Below are positions 1-12,990 of a stretch of 64,000 nt of DNA, in pieces. The notes under the pieces are model-generated. The model saw only the letters and a program-made list of their open reading frames with translations. It made no database searches and was not told the DNA's origin. The DNA is from Maylandia zebra (taxonomy: Eukaryota > Chordata > Actinopteri > Cichliformes > Cichlidae), in NCBI RefSeq assembly GCF_041146795.1, contig NC_135176.1, positions 17,619,786 to 17,683,785 on the forward strand, given 5' to 3'. Both the position numbers and the translations under genes were made by a program. Position 1 is the first letter of the stretch, and each line of letters opens with the position of its first letter.

Positions 1-1351
1 TGTTTTAAACCTTTAAGCCACTCCCTCCAGCCTGAAACACTGATACAAGGCGAGATGGATCCACGCAGGGACTCGTGAATATTTTTTCAGTCGTCTGTCC
101 AAGTTTGGTGACCCTGTGCAAACTGTACCCTCAGTTTCCTGTTCTTAGCTGACATGAGCAGCACTGCTGCGGTACCCCATCTGCTTCAATGTTTGCTATG
201 TTGTGCATTCAGAGATGCTCTTCTGTATACCTTGGTTGGTTCTTTGACTTCCTATCAGCTAGAAGCAGGTTGGCCATTTTCCTCTAATCTCTGTCATTTT
301 CATTTAATATTTTTCCTTTTGGACTATTTTCTGTCAATTCTAGAGATGGTTGTGTGGGAAGATCTAAGTAGATCAGCAGATTCTTAAATACTCTGACCAC
401 TCACAGAAAGAGCTATGCCACGTTCAAAATCTGCTAGATCCCCTTTCCTCCCCATTCTGATGCTCAGTTTGAACTTCAGTAGGTCATCTTGACCATCTTT
501 AAATGTCCAAAGGCAATGAGTTGTTGCCGTGTGATTGGCTGATTTGATATTTGCTTTAATGAGCAGTTGAACACATGTACCTAACAAAGTGTGTTTGTAT
601 ATATTTCACCAAAAACAGCCATCTGCTTTTGATTGAAAACAACAACATCAACAACAACAACATGTTGCTAGATTAAATTAAAACAGTAAATCTGGATTCT
701 GGTAAACCACAGTGCTTTTTTATTTTGATTTCACTGTAATAAAAGTTTCAGCAAAAAAACAAAAAATCAAACAACCATGGATTTCACTTAAAACACATGC
801 AGGGAAATTAGGATGATTTATTGCTTCATGTCACCACACTGACCTTGGCAAATACTTTGTCTGTCTGATCATACTTTCCTTGTACATTGCATAAGATTTT
901 AGGGCCAGAAAAGACAGAGACAAGAGAACAAAGTGAACTACGGTTCAACATGCTGAAGCAGGATATTAAAGGGTTGATGTAAGCGTGAGTCACTTGCCCT
1001 TAGACTATGTCAACTCTTTAATACTAAGAAAACTGGCACAGTCAGAATGTGCTGTTCAAGGACCAGAGAAGATCAAATATAAAGCATTCAATTTTAGAAG
1101 TCCTAAATAAGCAAAGACATTTACACGTCAGGTTTGAAACAAATAGAAGAAAACTTAATGGAAAAAGTCTTTTGATTGTGTCTGAGAGAAGGTTTCACTT
1201 GTTGATACATGTACAAAAAAATAAATAAATAAAAAGGGAAAGGGTTACATTTGTGGATTTTGTTGAAATACAATACTTTTTATTCCCAGAAGAAAAAGAA
1301 ATGTCTATATTTCATTAAGCCCTTCAATTTTTCAACCATCAACCATTAGCC
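1..1351. other. Intergenic, no gene seen
   Basis: No exon-like reading frame with homology or splice-site support is visible on either strand. The stretch is AT-rich, with a short AAC-type triplet tract near 640-661. The short open frames here look random. Confidence 0.6.
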
Positions 1352-1722
1352 CAGGAAGCTCAAAACTTATTTTGCATCGTGGACCACATACAGCCCACTT
1401 TGATCTTAAGTGATTTTAAATGGGTCGGAACAGTGAATCTACATGATCAAGGAGTAAAATTACTGAAAAGGGTATGGCAGTCCACTGCACAGACTGTTCT
1501 GTCGTTATAAAATATAAAGGGTTTTTTTGGTAATTTACAATAAACATTCAATATAAACACACTTTTGTTAATTTACTGTCAACATATTAATAGTTATAAA
1601 AAAGTATTTGTCATTTAATCGTAGAATAAAAATCTATGCACTCTCTATAGCTGTTCTGTGGGCTGGATTTAAGTTTTCAGCAGACCGATTCTGGACCCCG
1701 GGCCTTTTGTTTGACACCCCTC
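1352..1722. mobile_element. Non-autonomous hAT element, copy 1
   Basis: The right end reads GTTTGACACCCCT, the inverse of the CAGGGGTGTCAAAC terminus typical of Charlie-like hAT elements. The left end (CAGGAAGCTCAAAAC) is a decayed form of the same terminus. The interior carries the family motif CCACATACAGCCCACTTTGA, found again at about 45585 in a second copy. Flanks CATTAGCC (1344-1351) and CATTACAC (1723-1730) match at 6 of 8 positions, as expected for a worn 8-bp hAT target duplication. No transposase frame remains. Confidence 0.75.
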
Positions 1723-4379
1723 CATTACACAGACTACATCATAGGAATCTAAATATTTCTGGCCTGTCGTGTGTTGAACAATAAACTAAAGTAAGCTTTA
1801 AAAGCAATTGAAGTCATCGGGGTGAAAAAAGTGTTAGTTGTTTTAGAGTTGTGGAGACATGTAGTGTATATATTTTGGCTAGCCTCACAACATTTCCTCA
1901 GTGCGGGGACTGAATTTTGAAGGACTTGTAGGAAAACACACCTCAGCAATCTCGCCAATCTTGCAGAAATTTAAACCCTATGAGCAGCACTGTCTGAGAA
2001 GCTGTTGTCCAGCTATAATACTGTATAATCAATGTGTTTTCCCCTTGTTAGGGTCAAAATGGAATTTAACACTCAATAGATGTCGCCCAGAGCTCCAAGC
2101 CTAATAATTCTGATGCTACTAACGATTTGAATGTTCTGAATCTTATTTAAGGACCTTCAGTGGTCTTTGCCATTGTAGTTACATGACAGGACTTTCTATT
2201 GTTGTATTCAAGGCTGTTCCACATTCATGTGCCCTGAATGTCCAGTTAATCCTCACAGACAATTGCTGTATTAAAGTGTGAAGAGTTGTAATGGAGTAAA
2301 CTTGTCACTGTATTGGAAAACAGAGGACATGTGTTCACTCACTGGCACTGCATGTGTTTCCCTTGGCCAGGGCCTCATGCTAAGTTGTCCCATCAGGCCA
2401 TTCCCGTCTGAAATTATTCCTGGCTTTCTCCTTTTCCCTGTCTCAAACACAAGCACACTATCGCACACTTAGCTTGGGTCTGTTCCCAGCTTAATGTTCA
2501 TAAAGGACCGCCATGTGTTGTTTCAAAGTCCGAGGCCTGCCCATGCTAAGATAAAATCAAAAGCATGGGACGAAGACAGAACAAATCTGGGTCATTTCCA
2601 GAGCAGCACTTTATATCGAAAGCCAACTCACGTCACCACACATCAGCTCACATCAGCTTACTGTTGCCGAGTCTGCCTTTTCCACACGCGTGCACTGAAG
2701 GACAAAGACTTTCACACCTGTTGTGCAGCAGTTTATTGCAATTCACGAGTGTTGCCTGAAACTACGAAGACTCTTTATCTTATCCTAACACTTTTTTGGA
2801 TTTAAAGCCTGAAATGTTGCCAGTTCTCACTAAATTAATTTTCCTCGCCAGAGGTGAGCGCGTACGCAGTTTGCTTCAACTTACATTTCTCACTTTTACT
2901 GCATCTGTCCTGGCAATGTCATAAATTGCCTCATAAATTATTGAATTGGGAATGCTACACCGGCTTAAGGTTACTTGTGTTTTTGTGAGGTTTTATTTGT
3001 CACAATAAAGCAGTTGTTTCTGTCATAGTATATCCCACGGCTAGCTTTTGTTGGTGTTTTTCCTTGACACTTGATAATATTAAAGCTATGTTGAGACTTT
3101 CCACTAATATAAAAGTAACAGGAAATTAAAAATGATTCCCCACTTCCCCCCCCCCTGATCACTTTGACAGTTGTTGCTCCTCATTTCCTTCCACAGCATG
3201 TATTGTAAGTGGCTCATCTTACTGATTCCAGGTAGAAACTCATATTTCCCACTCAGTCCATAGCCCTCTATAACAAAGGGGGGTATGAGTGGCTTTTTTT
3301 ATTTCTTCTTTTGCAAACTACAACATCCATATGTGTGTTATGTTGCAATGAATTGGGAAACTTTGAAATCATCTCATTATCTTTAAAAGAACAGTAATGA
3401 TGGGTATAATTATGCCTGCACCAGTGTAACTGGTGGGGAGTAGCACTTTACTGCTTTACATGGCATCCATCCTCGGTAATGTCTTGTATCGCCATAAAGG
3501 ATCGCTTTACCCCCTTTGTTGCACAAGTGCATGAGTCATAAGAGAATAGGATTTCTCCTGCACTTGAGCAGAAGTTAATTTATGGCTCACTGCAATTACT
3601 AGTTTTCACCATTTCCTTGATTTGGGTTACGTATTGCTGTGACATGTTTTTGTCAGCATGGCAGCAGCCAAAGTATCCTGTCACTAACATCAGTAATTGG
3701 CTTACATTATGTCTGTCCTTATTTTCATGTTTCTCAGTGTGACGCCGTGCATGTGCTCCTGCTATGATTGGATGTTAATGCATGCATACAAACACTGGCA
3801 CAGTGTTGGGTTTGCAGTAAATCTCTGCTTTAACAAAACACACATCCAGCTGCCAGATCTGAAAATGAGCAGAAAAAGGAAACAGGAGGTGCGTGTGTGT
3901 TTCCTGTCTTTTTTTAAAGTCCCTTCGAGTCTTTATTTGCAGCTGAAAAAAAGTAGAAAGAATGAGTCAGTGACAAAGAAAACGAGTGACTTGCTCTTGC
4001 CTGTCCGCACATTGAGACAGTCAAAAGCACATGGTATTTATATAGTGCCTTTCTACTCGGTTGAGCAATCAAAAGCAGTTTCTACTGCAAGTCATGATTC
4101 ACCCAGTCACATGCACACATGCCTAAACACTTTCTAACATTTGCATTCTGATGGATGCATCAGTTGCAACTCAGAGTTCAAAAATACCTCAGCGCGTAGA
4201 TTCAACGAGTCGGGCATCAGTCCACCAACTTTACCCTGGAGCCACAGCTGCATGAAGCTGCACTGTGACTCTTGTAAAAAGACAGTTAGTGCTGGTAATG
4301 TAGTGAGTGTCAATTCCTGACAAGGATAATTTAATTAGCACTTGTGTTGGAAATCTCTGCAAATCTCCTTGTAGGCAGT
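1723..4379. other. Intergenic, no gene seen
   Basis: I see no supported coding exon, RNA gene or clear repeat. The longest frame (3697-4137, +) has biased, non-protein-like composition and no splice or homology support. Confidence 0.55.
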
Positions 4380-4574
4380 TCAGTCACTGAGGCATTAGAA
4401 GCACAAAAAATGGGCAAAAGAAGAAGGTGGCCTGGTCTGGTGAATCACACTTTCTGTTTTATCATGTGGATGGCCAGCTGCATGTGTGTTGGTTACCCAG
4501 GGAAAACCTGGCAACAGGATCCACATCGAGGATGTGGATGATTTAGGCAATATTGTATTGGAAAGCCTAGGGTC

Positions 4575-4766
4575 CAAGGGCGTAGATTTGGCATGGATGG
4601 AAGGGACATGTCCCCACCAATATCCAGCAATTATTGAATTGTCCCCACCAATAATTTGATCTCTTCGAGTCAAGGGCGTAGATTTGGCATGGACGGAAGG
4701 GACATGTCCTCACCAATATCCAGCAATTATTGAATTGTACCCACCAATAATTTGATCTCTTTGAGT
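4575..4766. repeat. 96-bp tandem duplication of the hAT left end
   Basis: The first 96 bp of the hAT element (4575-4670) are repeated immediately at 4671-4766 with only a few substitutions. Both units start with the terminal repeat CAAGGGCGTAGATTTGG and end with GAGT. A second terminal repeat therefore lies inside the element. Confidence 0.9.
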
Positions 4767-4977
4767 AAAGAAAAACAAACCTGATAGAAAGAAAAAAACG
4801 ATCTGTCGACGTCTCATTCACCCAGCGGTGCAGAAAGAGTTAAATTACGTTCTCTAATGGAGTCATACCTCATGTGAGAAATATGGCCAATGTGATTGGC
4901 TGTGCCTTTTAGGGAGCTCTGTTTAGTTTTAGCAGCGGCAAGCCTGCGCTGCGAGGCCCTGCAAGGAGGAGAGGAGG

Positions 4978-5031
4978 ATGGCAGCAAAAATGAAGAACCT
5001 GGATATAAGAAAGTATTTTTCAAAGAAACCT
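4978..5031 (+). pseudogene. Relic first exon of hAT transposase
   Basis: The frame reads MAAKMKNLDIRKYFSKKP and stops at a perfect donor (CCT|GTAAGT). Short basic N-termini of the form DIRKYFSKK are typical of hAT/ZMYM-type transposases, which begin with such an exon before a zinc-finger (TTF-type) exon. No downstream zinc finger, catalytic or dimerisation segment is recognisable before 6255, so only the start of the gene survives. Confidence 0.6.
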
Positions 5032-6254
5032 GTAAGTCACTTAAAGTCAAGTTCACGCATAAAATGTGTCCGTCATAATAACGTTACAGGCTATGCTAGG
5101 CTTTGGCCCACATCAGTATAAAATTGTATGTAACCATGAATAACGTGTTTTGGAAACTAAATGCACAACAGGCAGCACTATTAGTTCTCTCAGTCTCCCA
5201 CAGTAGCATTTCTAATTTTGATTGAAGCTGTCAGAGATAACGGCAGCCTCGAGCAAGCCAGGATATTAGTTTACAGAGGCTGTTAAAATTATACGTCTAA
5301 CATTAAATGTTGGTGACACAATAATTTCATCCTAATGGTACTGACATATTCATAGGGTTAATTTTTGAGACAAAATGTCACGAGGTAGTCATGATTTTGC
5401 AAATATTCCAACCAACACAAAGCTCAGAGAGCAATGGTAATACAAGATTACAGGTGAAATTTGATGCATGTATTTGGAATTGTTATTTATCAGGTGACAG
5501 AGGCAGGGAAGAGCCAGGGCCAAACATGAGGCACATCAAGCACATAATTAATAATTTTAATCTGAGGATAAAACGCATGTACTGAGGCTAAAAGAAGCTT
5601 CAGTGCTCTCAGAAGACTAAAAACATAGCTACGGTCAACAGTGACTCAAATGAGATTAAACAATGCTGCTGTATGTCCACCAGGACAGACTGGACAGTAC
5701 AGATGTAAAAACCAATATGCCAGCAGTTTATCTCAGTTAACGAGAGGAGAAGGCATGTGTTTGGCTCCTTCACATAGTGGACATTGAGTTGTTGTGTGAG
5801 ACACCAGTAGTCTATGTCTGTTGCTGTAGCAGTAGTTCATGTTTAGAATAAAAAATCCCAGCTCACTGATTTGATCGGGCCAATAGTGTGGCTAAAATGT
5901 TGCATCATTTTGCTGAGAGGTCTTTTACTTTGTGGAAATCTTAGATGAGTAGTTTTATGGACAAAAACCATCAGGTCATTCAGTGTTCCCTTAGTGCTAA
6001 TGTATAAGAGATGTTGGTGTAATATAACTGAAGTAATGTTGTTAAGTCCTTAAAGTCATATTTTCTTACTGTCATGACTGTATTTTTATCTTTGTATGAT
6101 ACCTGATTTATATGGAATATGGTTGAAGTAAACTAAAGTCTAAAATACTTAGTCAGTCATTTGTTTAATAGTAAATTAACATTATATAATTCACATATAA
6201 AACTATGAATTGTAATTTTAAATGGTTTAAAAGCATGTAGAATAGCATATGTAA

Positions 6255-7691
6255 CAGGGCTCTAGAGTGCGACCAATTTGGTCGCAAATGCGACCAAATT
6301 TTTCAGTGGTGCGACTAAAAAAAATATTTGGTTGCACCTGTGCGACCAACTGTTCAGGTAGCAAAAAAAAAAAACCCTTCCCTGTGGTCAACAACAGACA
6401 CACATTTTGCCCCTATCGTGGACTAAACCAATCAGAGATAATCAGGGGCGGGACCTCTCTGATTCGCCGTGGTCCAGTTGAAAGTGCAGGTGGAAGTGGG
6501 AGGTGAGTAGCTTGAATAAAGCGATATCAATTCATTAAATCCTGAATCGACTTTTAAATATAACTGTGTTTTGCCAGAAACGCCAGATTCTCCGATTAAA
6601 GCTCACAAAACCATTTCAACAACAACCAAACAGCAAATGAGAGCAGGTACACGGATTCCACACAAAGACGTAAACACAGACCCGACGCATCAGAATCAGC
6701 TTTGTCTTTCTCGGCTTTCTCACCCGACGGCCCGTAGACGGACACGCTGTCAGAGCTTACCGATCCTGATGCGTCGGGTCCGCGCTGTGATTACGTCTTT
6801 TTGCGCTGATTCTGAGCTGCAGGTTTTGTCTCTCTCCAACCAAAATTCACCGAGCCAGCAGCAAAAGAAGCAGCAAACTGCGCTTCACATTTGATCAATG
6901 CGTCATGAATTTTGCTGTTTTGCTTCCACGACAATTAAAATCACACTTCATGCACAGCTAGCTCTCTCTCTATCTCTCTCTGTACTTCAAGAACAGTTTC
7001 CCGTCTCCAATCTCTGTTTTCTGTATTATTCATTCGCTTATTACCCACCAGTCTACCGTTGTTTACAGCGCTGTGGCTGCTGTCTTTTTCTATTCTTTTT
7101 TTCACTTAAATGACGGACAAGAAAGCCTATTTTTTCTGTTGTTCAATACTGAAGAAATTTAAACTTTATATGCAGAACATTGTAGAATATTTTTAAGGTT
7201 ATCTGCTATAAAAAGCCAGACCAGGAAAATCTCCTTCACGTTTTTCTGTGTTTTATTCTCAATTACTTTCACACAAAGGCATCTGCTGTGATGTTCACAA
7301 TTCTGAAGAAGTCAGTACTGATAAATGATCAGAATTATAATATTTCTGACTGTCTGAGGCTAAGATGAATCGAATCTGGACTTTGAAAACCGGAATCGAA
7401 TGGATTATAGAAATCAGTGATGATACCCAGCCCTAGTGAGCAGCCTAGGCACGACAGACGTGGATGTAGCTGTAATAGGAAAAGAACTATTGCTAACTTT
7501 TCTGTTAAGTTAAGGCCTGATCCTTCTGAAATTCATAGCCAGTGCTCTGACATGGTGTCATCAATCTTTGAATGCTGAAAAAGCACAGTGTACCCAGAAA
7601 AACACATTATATTATATAAATTATTATAAAATTTGTGTACGCCTAACTTTTTACCGGTACGCCCATGGCAAAAAGTTAGTCTAGAGCCCTG
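6255..7691. mobile_element. DNA transposon nested in the hAT element
   Basis: A 12-bp perfect inverted repeat, CAGGGCTCTAGA, marks both ends (6255 and 7691). Just inside the left end is a GCGACCAAATTT-type repeat motif common in fish hAT-like elements; just inside the right end is a block around TTACCGGTACGCCCATGG. The flanks ATATGTAA and TGTAGGCA do not give a convincing duplication. The interior has a partial inverted repeat (CCCGACGCATCAG near 6683, CTGATGCGTCGGG near 6764) and a block ending GATACCCAGCCCTAG at about 7436 that may be the edge of yet another element. No transposase frame is seen. Confidence 0.7.
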
Positions 7692-8213
7692 TGTAGGCAA
7701 GTATATTTCTCCTTTTTTATCAAGAAGCAAAGACAAAAAGGGGGGGGAAAGAAACGGCAGGGTTCGGTGAATCATCCATCCCCACCAATGCCAAAACCAA
7801 ATCTACGCCCTTGCTAGGGTCCATTGACACATACCACCTACCTAGCATTGTTGCAGACCATGTACACAACTTCATGGAAACCGAGTTCCCTGATGGCTGT
7901 GGCCTCTTGCAGCAGTATAATGCAGCCTGCCACAAAGTAAAAATGGTTCAAGAATTGTTTAAGGAGCAAAAAATAAGTTTGTGGTATTGACTTTGCCTCC
8001 AACTTCCCCAGATCCCAATCCAATTAAGTAATTATGGAATGTGATGGACAAACAATTCTGATCCGTGGATGCTTCTTCTCACAACTTACAAGATCTGTTG
8101 CTACCATCTCGTTGCCAAACACCAAAGCATACCTTCAGAGGTCAGGGCTATTTTGGCAACAATAGCAGGACCAACACAATATTAAATATAAGGCTATGTC
8201 TGATTGGTGTGTA

Positions 8214-9339
8214 CACTTTGTTTCTGTGGTCTCATTTTCACTCAGAGGAAGAGGAGCTGCCTCAGTGCAGAGCAATTTTAACTTGTTAATTTGATAATTG
8301 TTACAAAAGCAACACACACTGTAGGTAAGAGTTTAATTAGGTTAGTGGTTTTCAGACATATTTCTTATATGTATTTTTTTATTAGCTCAAGTATGTAAAC
8401 TTACCAGTTAACAAACCCTCTCCAGTTTAGTTCGTCCATAAAGACATTAAAACCATCAAGATAATGAGTGGTGTGGTAAGACTATTGTGAAAAAAAAATG
8501 CCCAAGTCGAATAAACAAGGGGAAACAAGCTCCTTTAGCCAGTGAAGACCTCATTACCCAGTATATCATTCAAGGATGTTGTTTGTTATGCCTCCACCAG
8601 GAAAATGCATCCAAGACTAATAACCACCAGTGCTTACCCACTAAACTTGAACAATGTTTGCTGGTTTGGATACCATCCACTTCTCACTCTGTTCCTCCCT
8701 TGACCCCCCACACCCACATATTCGTTGGTCCCTCCTGCAGTTTCGGGACTGTTTCCAAGAGCTGCTGGGTAACTGACGTTCACTATTACTTATCCAGCAG
8801 CTCTTCAGCTGCCTCTCTGGATGTGAATCACCCCATTTTGGCCTGAACTCTGAAGCTGCCATTAACAACAGAGAGTGCCAAGAGGTCACATTATTGAAAT
8901 GTAGACACCTAGTCTGCTACCATGCTATTACAAGTAAAGAGAGGCGGTTGCCAAAGCTTCAAGCTTTAAACTGTAGCTCCGTTCTTTAGTTGGCTTTGGG
9001 GTTGTTCATGACACGACTTAAAACCTCAGAAGGGAAGCCCTCAGCTCTTGCTCTTCCCCCAGCATCAGCACAGGACTAAAAAACTTTGTGCAACAAATTA
9101 ACTCGCACACAAATACACAACACTAGCATGGCATGGATAAGTCACTCATGTATGAATGCTGATTGTTGGCTTTAGTTCAGCATTGAATATGATCATCCCC
9201 CAGTAGCTGGTGAGCAAACTGAGCCACTTGGGTACCAGCATCTCTCTGTTCACTTGGCTGCTAGTGTTGCTTAACAACAGACCAGAGTCAGGGAGAGTGT
9301 GAAACAAAGTGGGAAGCATTTCCAGCTCCATCTCTCTCT
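8214..9339. other. Intergenic, no gene seen
   Basis: No supported exon or recognised repeat. Open frames are short and without homology. Confidence 0.5.
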
Positions 9340-9950
9340 CTCCATCAGATCCCCTGAGGGTTTTGTCCCCAGTCTACTGTTGTTTACGCTGCATCTGCTT
9401 CTAATCACATCATCAAGTATACAGATGACACAACAGTGATGGGTCGCATCAGAACAGCAAAAATCAGCCCTATAGAGCGGAGCTGAAGGCAGTCAGCTGC
9501 ATCAAGTTTCTGGGGTGTACAGATGACTGACAGCGTGGAGTGGTCACTAAACACATCATCACTGGTTAAACAGGCTCAGCAGCATGTGCACTTTCTGTGC
9601 TTGATGTGGAGAACACACCTTTCCTCTTCTATCCTCATCACTTTCTGTAGAGGAACAATAAAGAGCGTGCCGACCAGCTCTTGCTCCGTCTGGGTTGGCA
9701 GCTCCAGATAAGGCCCCAGATAAGAAGTCCTGCAGAGAGTAGTGAGGACTGCAGAAAAGAAACCTCATCCAGACGTCTCTTCCATCCATCCAGGATGTCG
9801 CGCAGAAAGGCTGTCTCAGCAGATCCTGCAGCATCAACAGAGACTCTGCTCACCCCCATCATGCAATGTTCTGGTAAGAGGGTTTGTAGCATCAGGACCA
9901 AGACAGCCAGATTCTGTAATTGTTTCAAGTCATCAGACTCTTGAACTCTC
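9340..9950 (+). mobile_element. LINE reverse-transcriptase fragment
   Basis: Scattered frames match the C-terminal half of a fish non-LTR retrotransposon ORF2. DNA for YTDDTTVMGRI, the reverse-transcriptase active-site region with its usual ADDT weakened, lies around 9417-9450. WSLNTSSLVKQAQQH then sits around 9540-9585, and thumb-like sequence follows to about 9945. The pattern fits Rex1/L2-type LINEs; the exact family is uncertain. Several frameshifts and gaps make it a dead 5'-truncated copy. Confidence 0.7.
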
Positions 9951-10144
9951 AGTAACCCACAGCAACCCCTCCCCAACTGCTTCCCCCTCTTTCAATATGT
10001 GCATAAGCCACATGCTGAAACTGTTCCTGAACTGTTTTAAATGGCTGTATAATTAGGGCTGTGCAAAATATCTAAAATGGTGTATGTACACTGGATGGTG
10101 TGCAATATATGTATTTCTAAGATCCAGTACAGTTTTTCATATAC

Positions 10145-10330
10145 TAATATAAGATAAGATAACCTTTATTAGTCCCACACGTGGGACTAATATGTTTTCT
10201 TATAGTCTTACATATAACAGAGATTATAAATATTTATTTATGCTGTATTAGTCCAGTTCCACCACATTCTATTCTATTTTACTGTGTCTATTATTTGTCA
10301 GTTGTTAAAATGTGGCAGCATCCCTACTAT
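10145..10330 (+). repeat. LINE 3'-tail-like fragment
   Basis: Contains AAGATAAGATAACCTTTATTAGTCCCACAC, here noted in two parts (AAGATAAGATAA, TTATTAGTCCCACAC), also present at 12843-12885. It is followed by ACTGTGTCTATTATTTGT. Such sequence is common at the 3' ends of fish LINEs and may be the tail of the fragment at 9340-9950. Confidence 0.5.
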
Positions 10331-12842
10331 ACCAATCCCCAAGTGACCAAGAAACATGAAACCACAGGGTCAGACAGGTTTTCAATAGCCCTACCATTCA
10401 GCAAGATTATCTTGAGCCATGAATCTTGGTTTAAACAGCATATTATCTTAATATTTGTCCACCTGAAACAAAGGAGAAGTGTGCTAGTTTCACGGCTGTG
10501 GTTTTTGTCAAAGACAAACAAGAAATGTGTACAGTTTACTGAACTGCTGCAGCTGTGATGTCAGTGGGACTGACGATCACAACTTGGCAGCTTGGTTCCA
10601 TGTAAATCTCCAAATCTTCCCCAGAACTGGAAATGTAATGCTGAGAATTTTTTTTTGAATTCTCGTAAGCTCCTAGTGTAGTATGAGTTGAACTTGAGCA
10701 AATGACCAAAGAAACGTTTTCGTTTTTTATTTCAGCTCTGCCTCTGTAACAGATGAAGTCATCTTAGACCTCCAACAGCAAAAGACTTATGCTGATGAAA
10801 GTCATAATAATAAACTGATTTAATATGTGTGAGTGTTTACTGCATGTCACAGGAATGGAGTTTTTTGAACTGAAGATTAGATTTATAATTGAAGGCAGCC
10901 TTTAGAAACTCAACTGTTTTCTCCTCTCTGTTTTACCATGTAATGCATAACTTATCACCTGTGTCTGATGCGTCATAAGAAGTAAATATTGAATGAGAAA
11001 TCTGAAAAAGTAAGGAAGTGTATTAAAACAAACGAGACTTTGTTTTGTTTTTCAAACCCTGAGTAAAACACGGGCTATATTTCAATCATATCCATAAAGC
11101 GAAAGGCGGTTTTCTCACTGCTGCTACGGGCCAACTCTCTGTGGGTCTCCTGCTCCTCTTCCATGTGAAATCATGAGATTCCTTTTCAGCAGTGTAATTC
11201 CATGCAACAGGACCAAATGGCTCATTGTTTGGAACAAAAGCCAAGTCACAAGCTCGCAGCATGCAGGTCCAACTATACAGCTACAGTATAATCCCCTCAG
11301 GACCACAACTGAGCCCTTTGAAGCGGTGATTGGTGGCCCTCAGAACCACAGCGTTGTTATCTTCCCCAGCATTCATAAAGTAATCATATGCAGCTCATGC
11401 TTGCTGCTACATTTGGATCCACTTCTGAACAGTTCGCTATTCGCTTTATGGTCAGGATGTGACACGATCAAATTATTGAGTTGAATTATTAAATTTCACA
11501 GCAGAAAGTTCATGGATAAAAGCTTCTCAAGTGGGGATGCAAATTGAATATTTTCAAGGATGGTTAATATTAATGAATAATAACTCATGCTACACATTTT
11601 TCCCTGTTAAGTAATAATAAGAGCTCGCTTAGTGAGAGCACTGAGTGGATGATCCTCAGAAATTCAGGTAGCTTTGAGTAAATAGATTTTAGGTGAAAAC
11701 ATTTCTAGAAAATAGGCATTTCACTTATTTTAGTTTCACATTCAAACAATTCCTGTGTTTCATTCATGGCCGTAAGTCAGTTTCCTCGGGATAGAGGCAA
11801 CTGTCTGGTTTATAATTAAAGTTAGATAAATGTAAATGTGGAGTCAGATTGTGCAGTATTGAAAAGCCACATCCTCCAGAGAATTATCTCATCCGCTTTT
11901 CAAGGTATTGGGTTTGGAAAATCAGTGCATCCTTTGCCTTCAGCTGAGGTTGATGTTATAAACTCCAGCACAGCTGCAGTCTCCATCTTTTGACTCTCAA
12001 GTCCCGATGGAAATGTCTTCTTTCCCATAGTTTTCCAGGTTGCATATTTAACAAGGTGGGAGAATTCGTGGAGGGGAACAGACTAATGGTAGATGTGTGC
12101 ATAATTAGGCCAGCTGCTTGTCATCAGTGTGTAAAGAATTTGTTTCTGCCATTCCTCCTCAGCACATGTTTATCTCCCTGTTATTTCGTGATCTGCTACT
12201 ATGTTCAAATGTCTCTCTTACCATGACGTGCCTGCGTGAAGTTCACTCAAATCTCCCCCTGGAGTGGAAAAATATGAATAGAGCTCACGGCACAGCTAAA
12301 TAATGACAATGCATTTGGAAAAAGGCCCCCTGTGCTCTGTAAGTAAACCAGCATGATTAGTTTTTAAGATTTTTATAGTAAGAAATCACATCTAAATGAC
12401 TTTGAAACTCTGCCACGTTGTGAATCCTGAAAGTCATTTACTGTGCTTATTTTGTTCCCTCAAGGTTTGCTTGTCATAACTAATTTTGCTTATTTCACAA
12501 CCATGGTATACAAATATGTAGACCACCTGTCAACCTTGCTTGTGCCAATCCAGTAAAATCACACATTAAATTCCACCATGTAAGAATAAATTAGAAATAT
12601 TGCCATGATGATTTTGTACATTTTTATAACAAATGCAGATGTACAGGAAAGAATAGGTCAAAGTCACACAGTTAATTAAGCCAGAACAAGTTTATTCTGT
12701 AGTTATTAGTGAAAAACACAACAGCTGTTGATTAAAGCAAATGTCAATTTGAACATTAATTTGTTTAATTGTAATGTAATCACTGTCAAGCATCCTTACA
12801 GTATCCCCAATAGATCTGAGACAGCTATGAAAAAAGATGTCT
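10331..12842. other. Intergenic, no gene seen
   Basis: No coding exon, RNA gene or clear repeat could be supported on either strand. Confidence 0.5.
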
Positions 12843-12990
12843 TAAGATAAGATAAGATAAAGCTTTATTAGTCCCACACACGGGAAATTTTTGGTCACGC
12901 CAGAAAGTACAAGTTAAGAGCAGTAAAAATTAAGAAAAACACAACAGAATAGGATAAGATAAAATAGAATAAAATACTGTTTACAATAGA
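12843..12990. repeat. LINE 3'-tail-like fragment, second copy
   Basis: Shares AAGATAAGATAA and TTTATTAGTCCCACAC with 10145-10190, then runs into an AT-rich GATAAGATAAAATAGAATAAA tract. It is probably a LINE tail or a SINE that borrowed one. Confidence 0.5.

Larger units (their letters stand above)
4575..7813 (+). mobile_element. hAT transposon inserted in the Tc1 remnant
   Basis: Both ends carry the 17-bp inverted terminal repeat CAAGGGCGTAGATTTGG (left 4575, right ending 7813). The flanks are an exact 8-bp target duplication, CTAGGGTC at 4567-4574 and 7814-7821, diagnostic of hAT. Near the left end (4978-5031) is what looks like the first coding exon of its transposase. Most of the interior has been lost or replaced, and a further element lies at 6255-7691. 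It is about 3.2 kb with the nested insert and is not expected to be autonomous. Confidence 0.9.
4380..8213 (+). mobile_element. Tc1/mariner-like transposon remnant, interrupted
   Basis: Two separated pieces belong to one Tc1-like element. 4380-4574 has the reading LVNHTFCFIMWMASCMCVGYPGKTW (in part), matching fish Tc1-type transposase. 7822-8213 contains the DNA equivalents of HLPSIVADHVHNFMET, a degraded catalytic segment, and ends at TCTGATTGGTGT, the usual right end of this family. The gap is filled by a hAT insertion at 4575-7813. Substitutions and frame breaks are frequent, so this is an old dead copy; the left terminus was not found. Confidence 0.75.
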
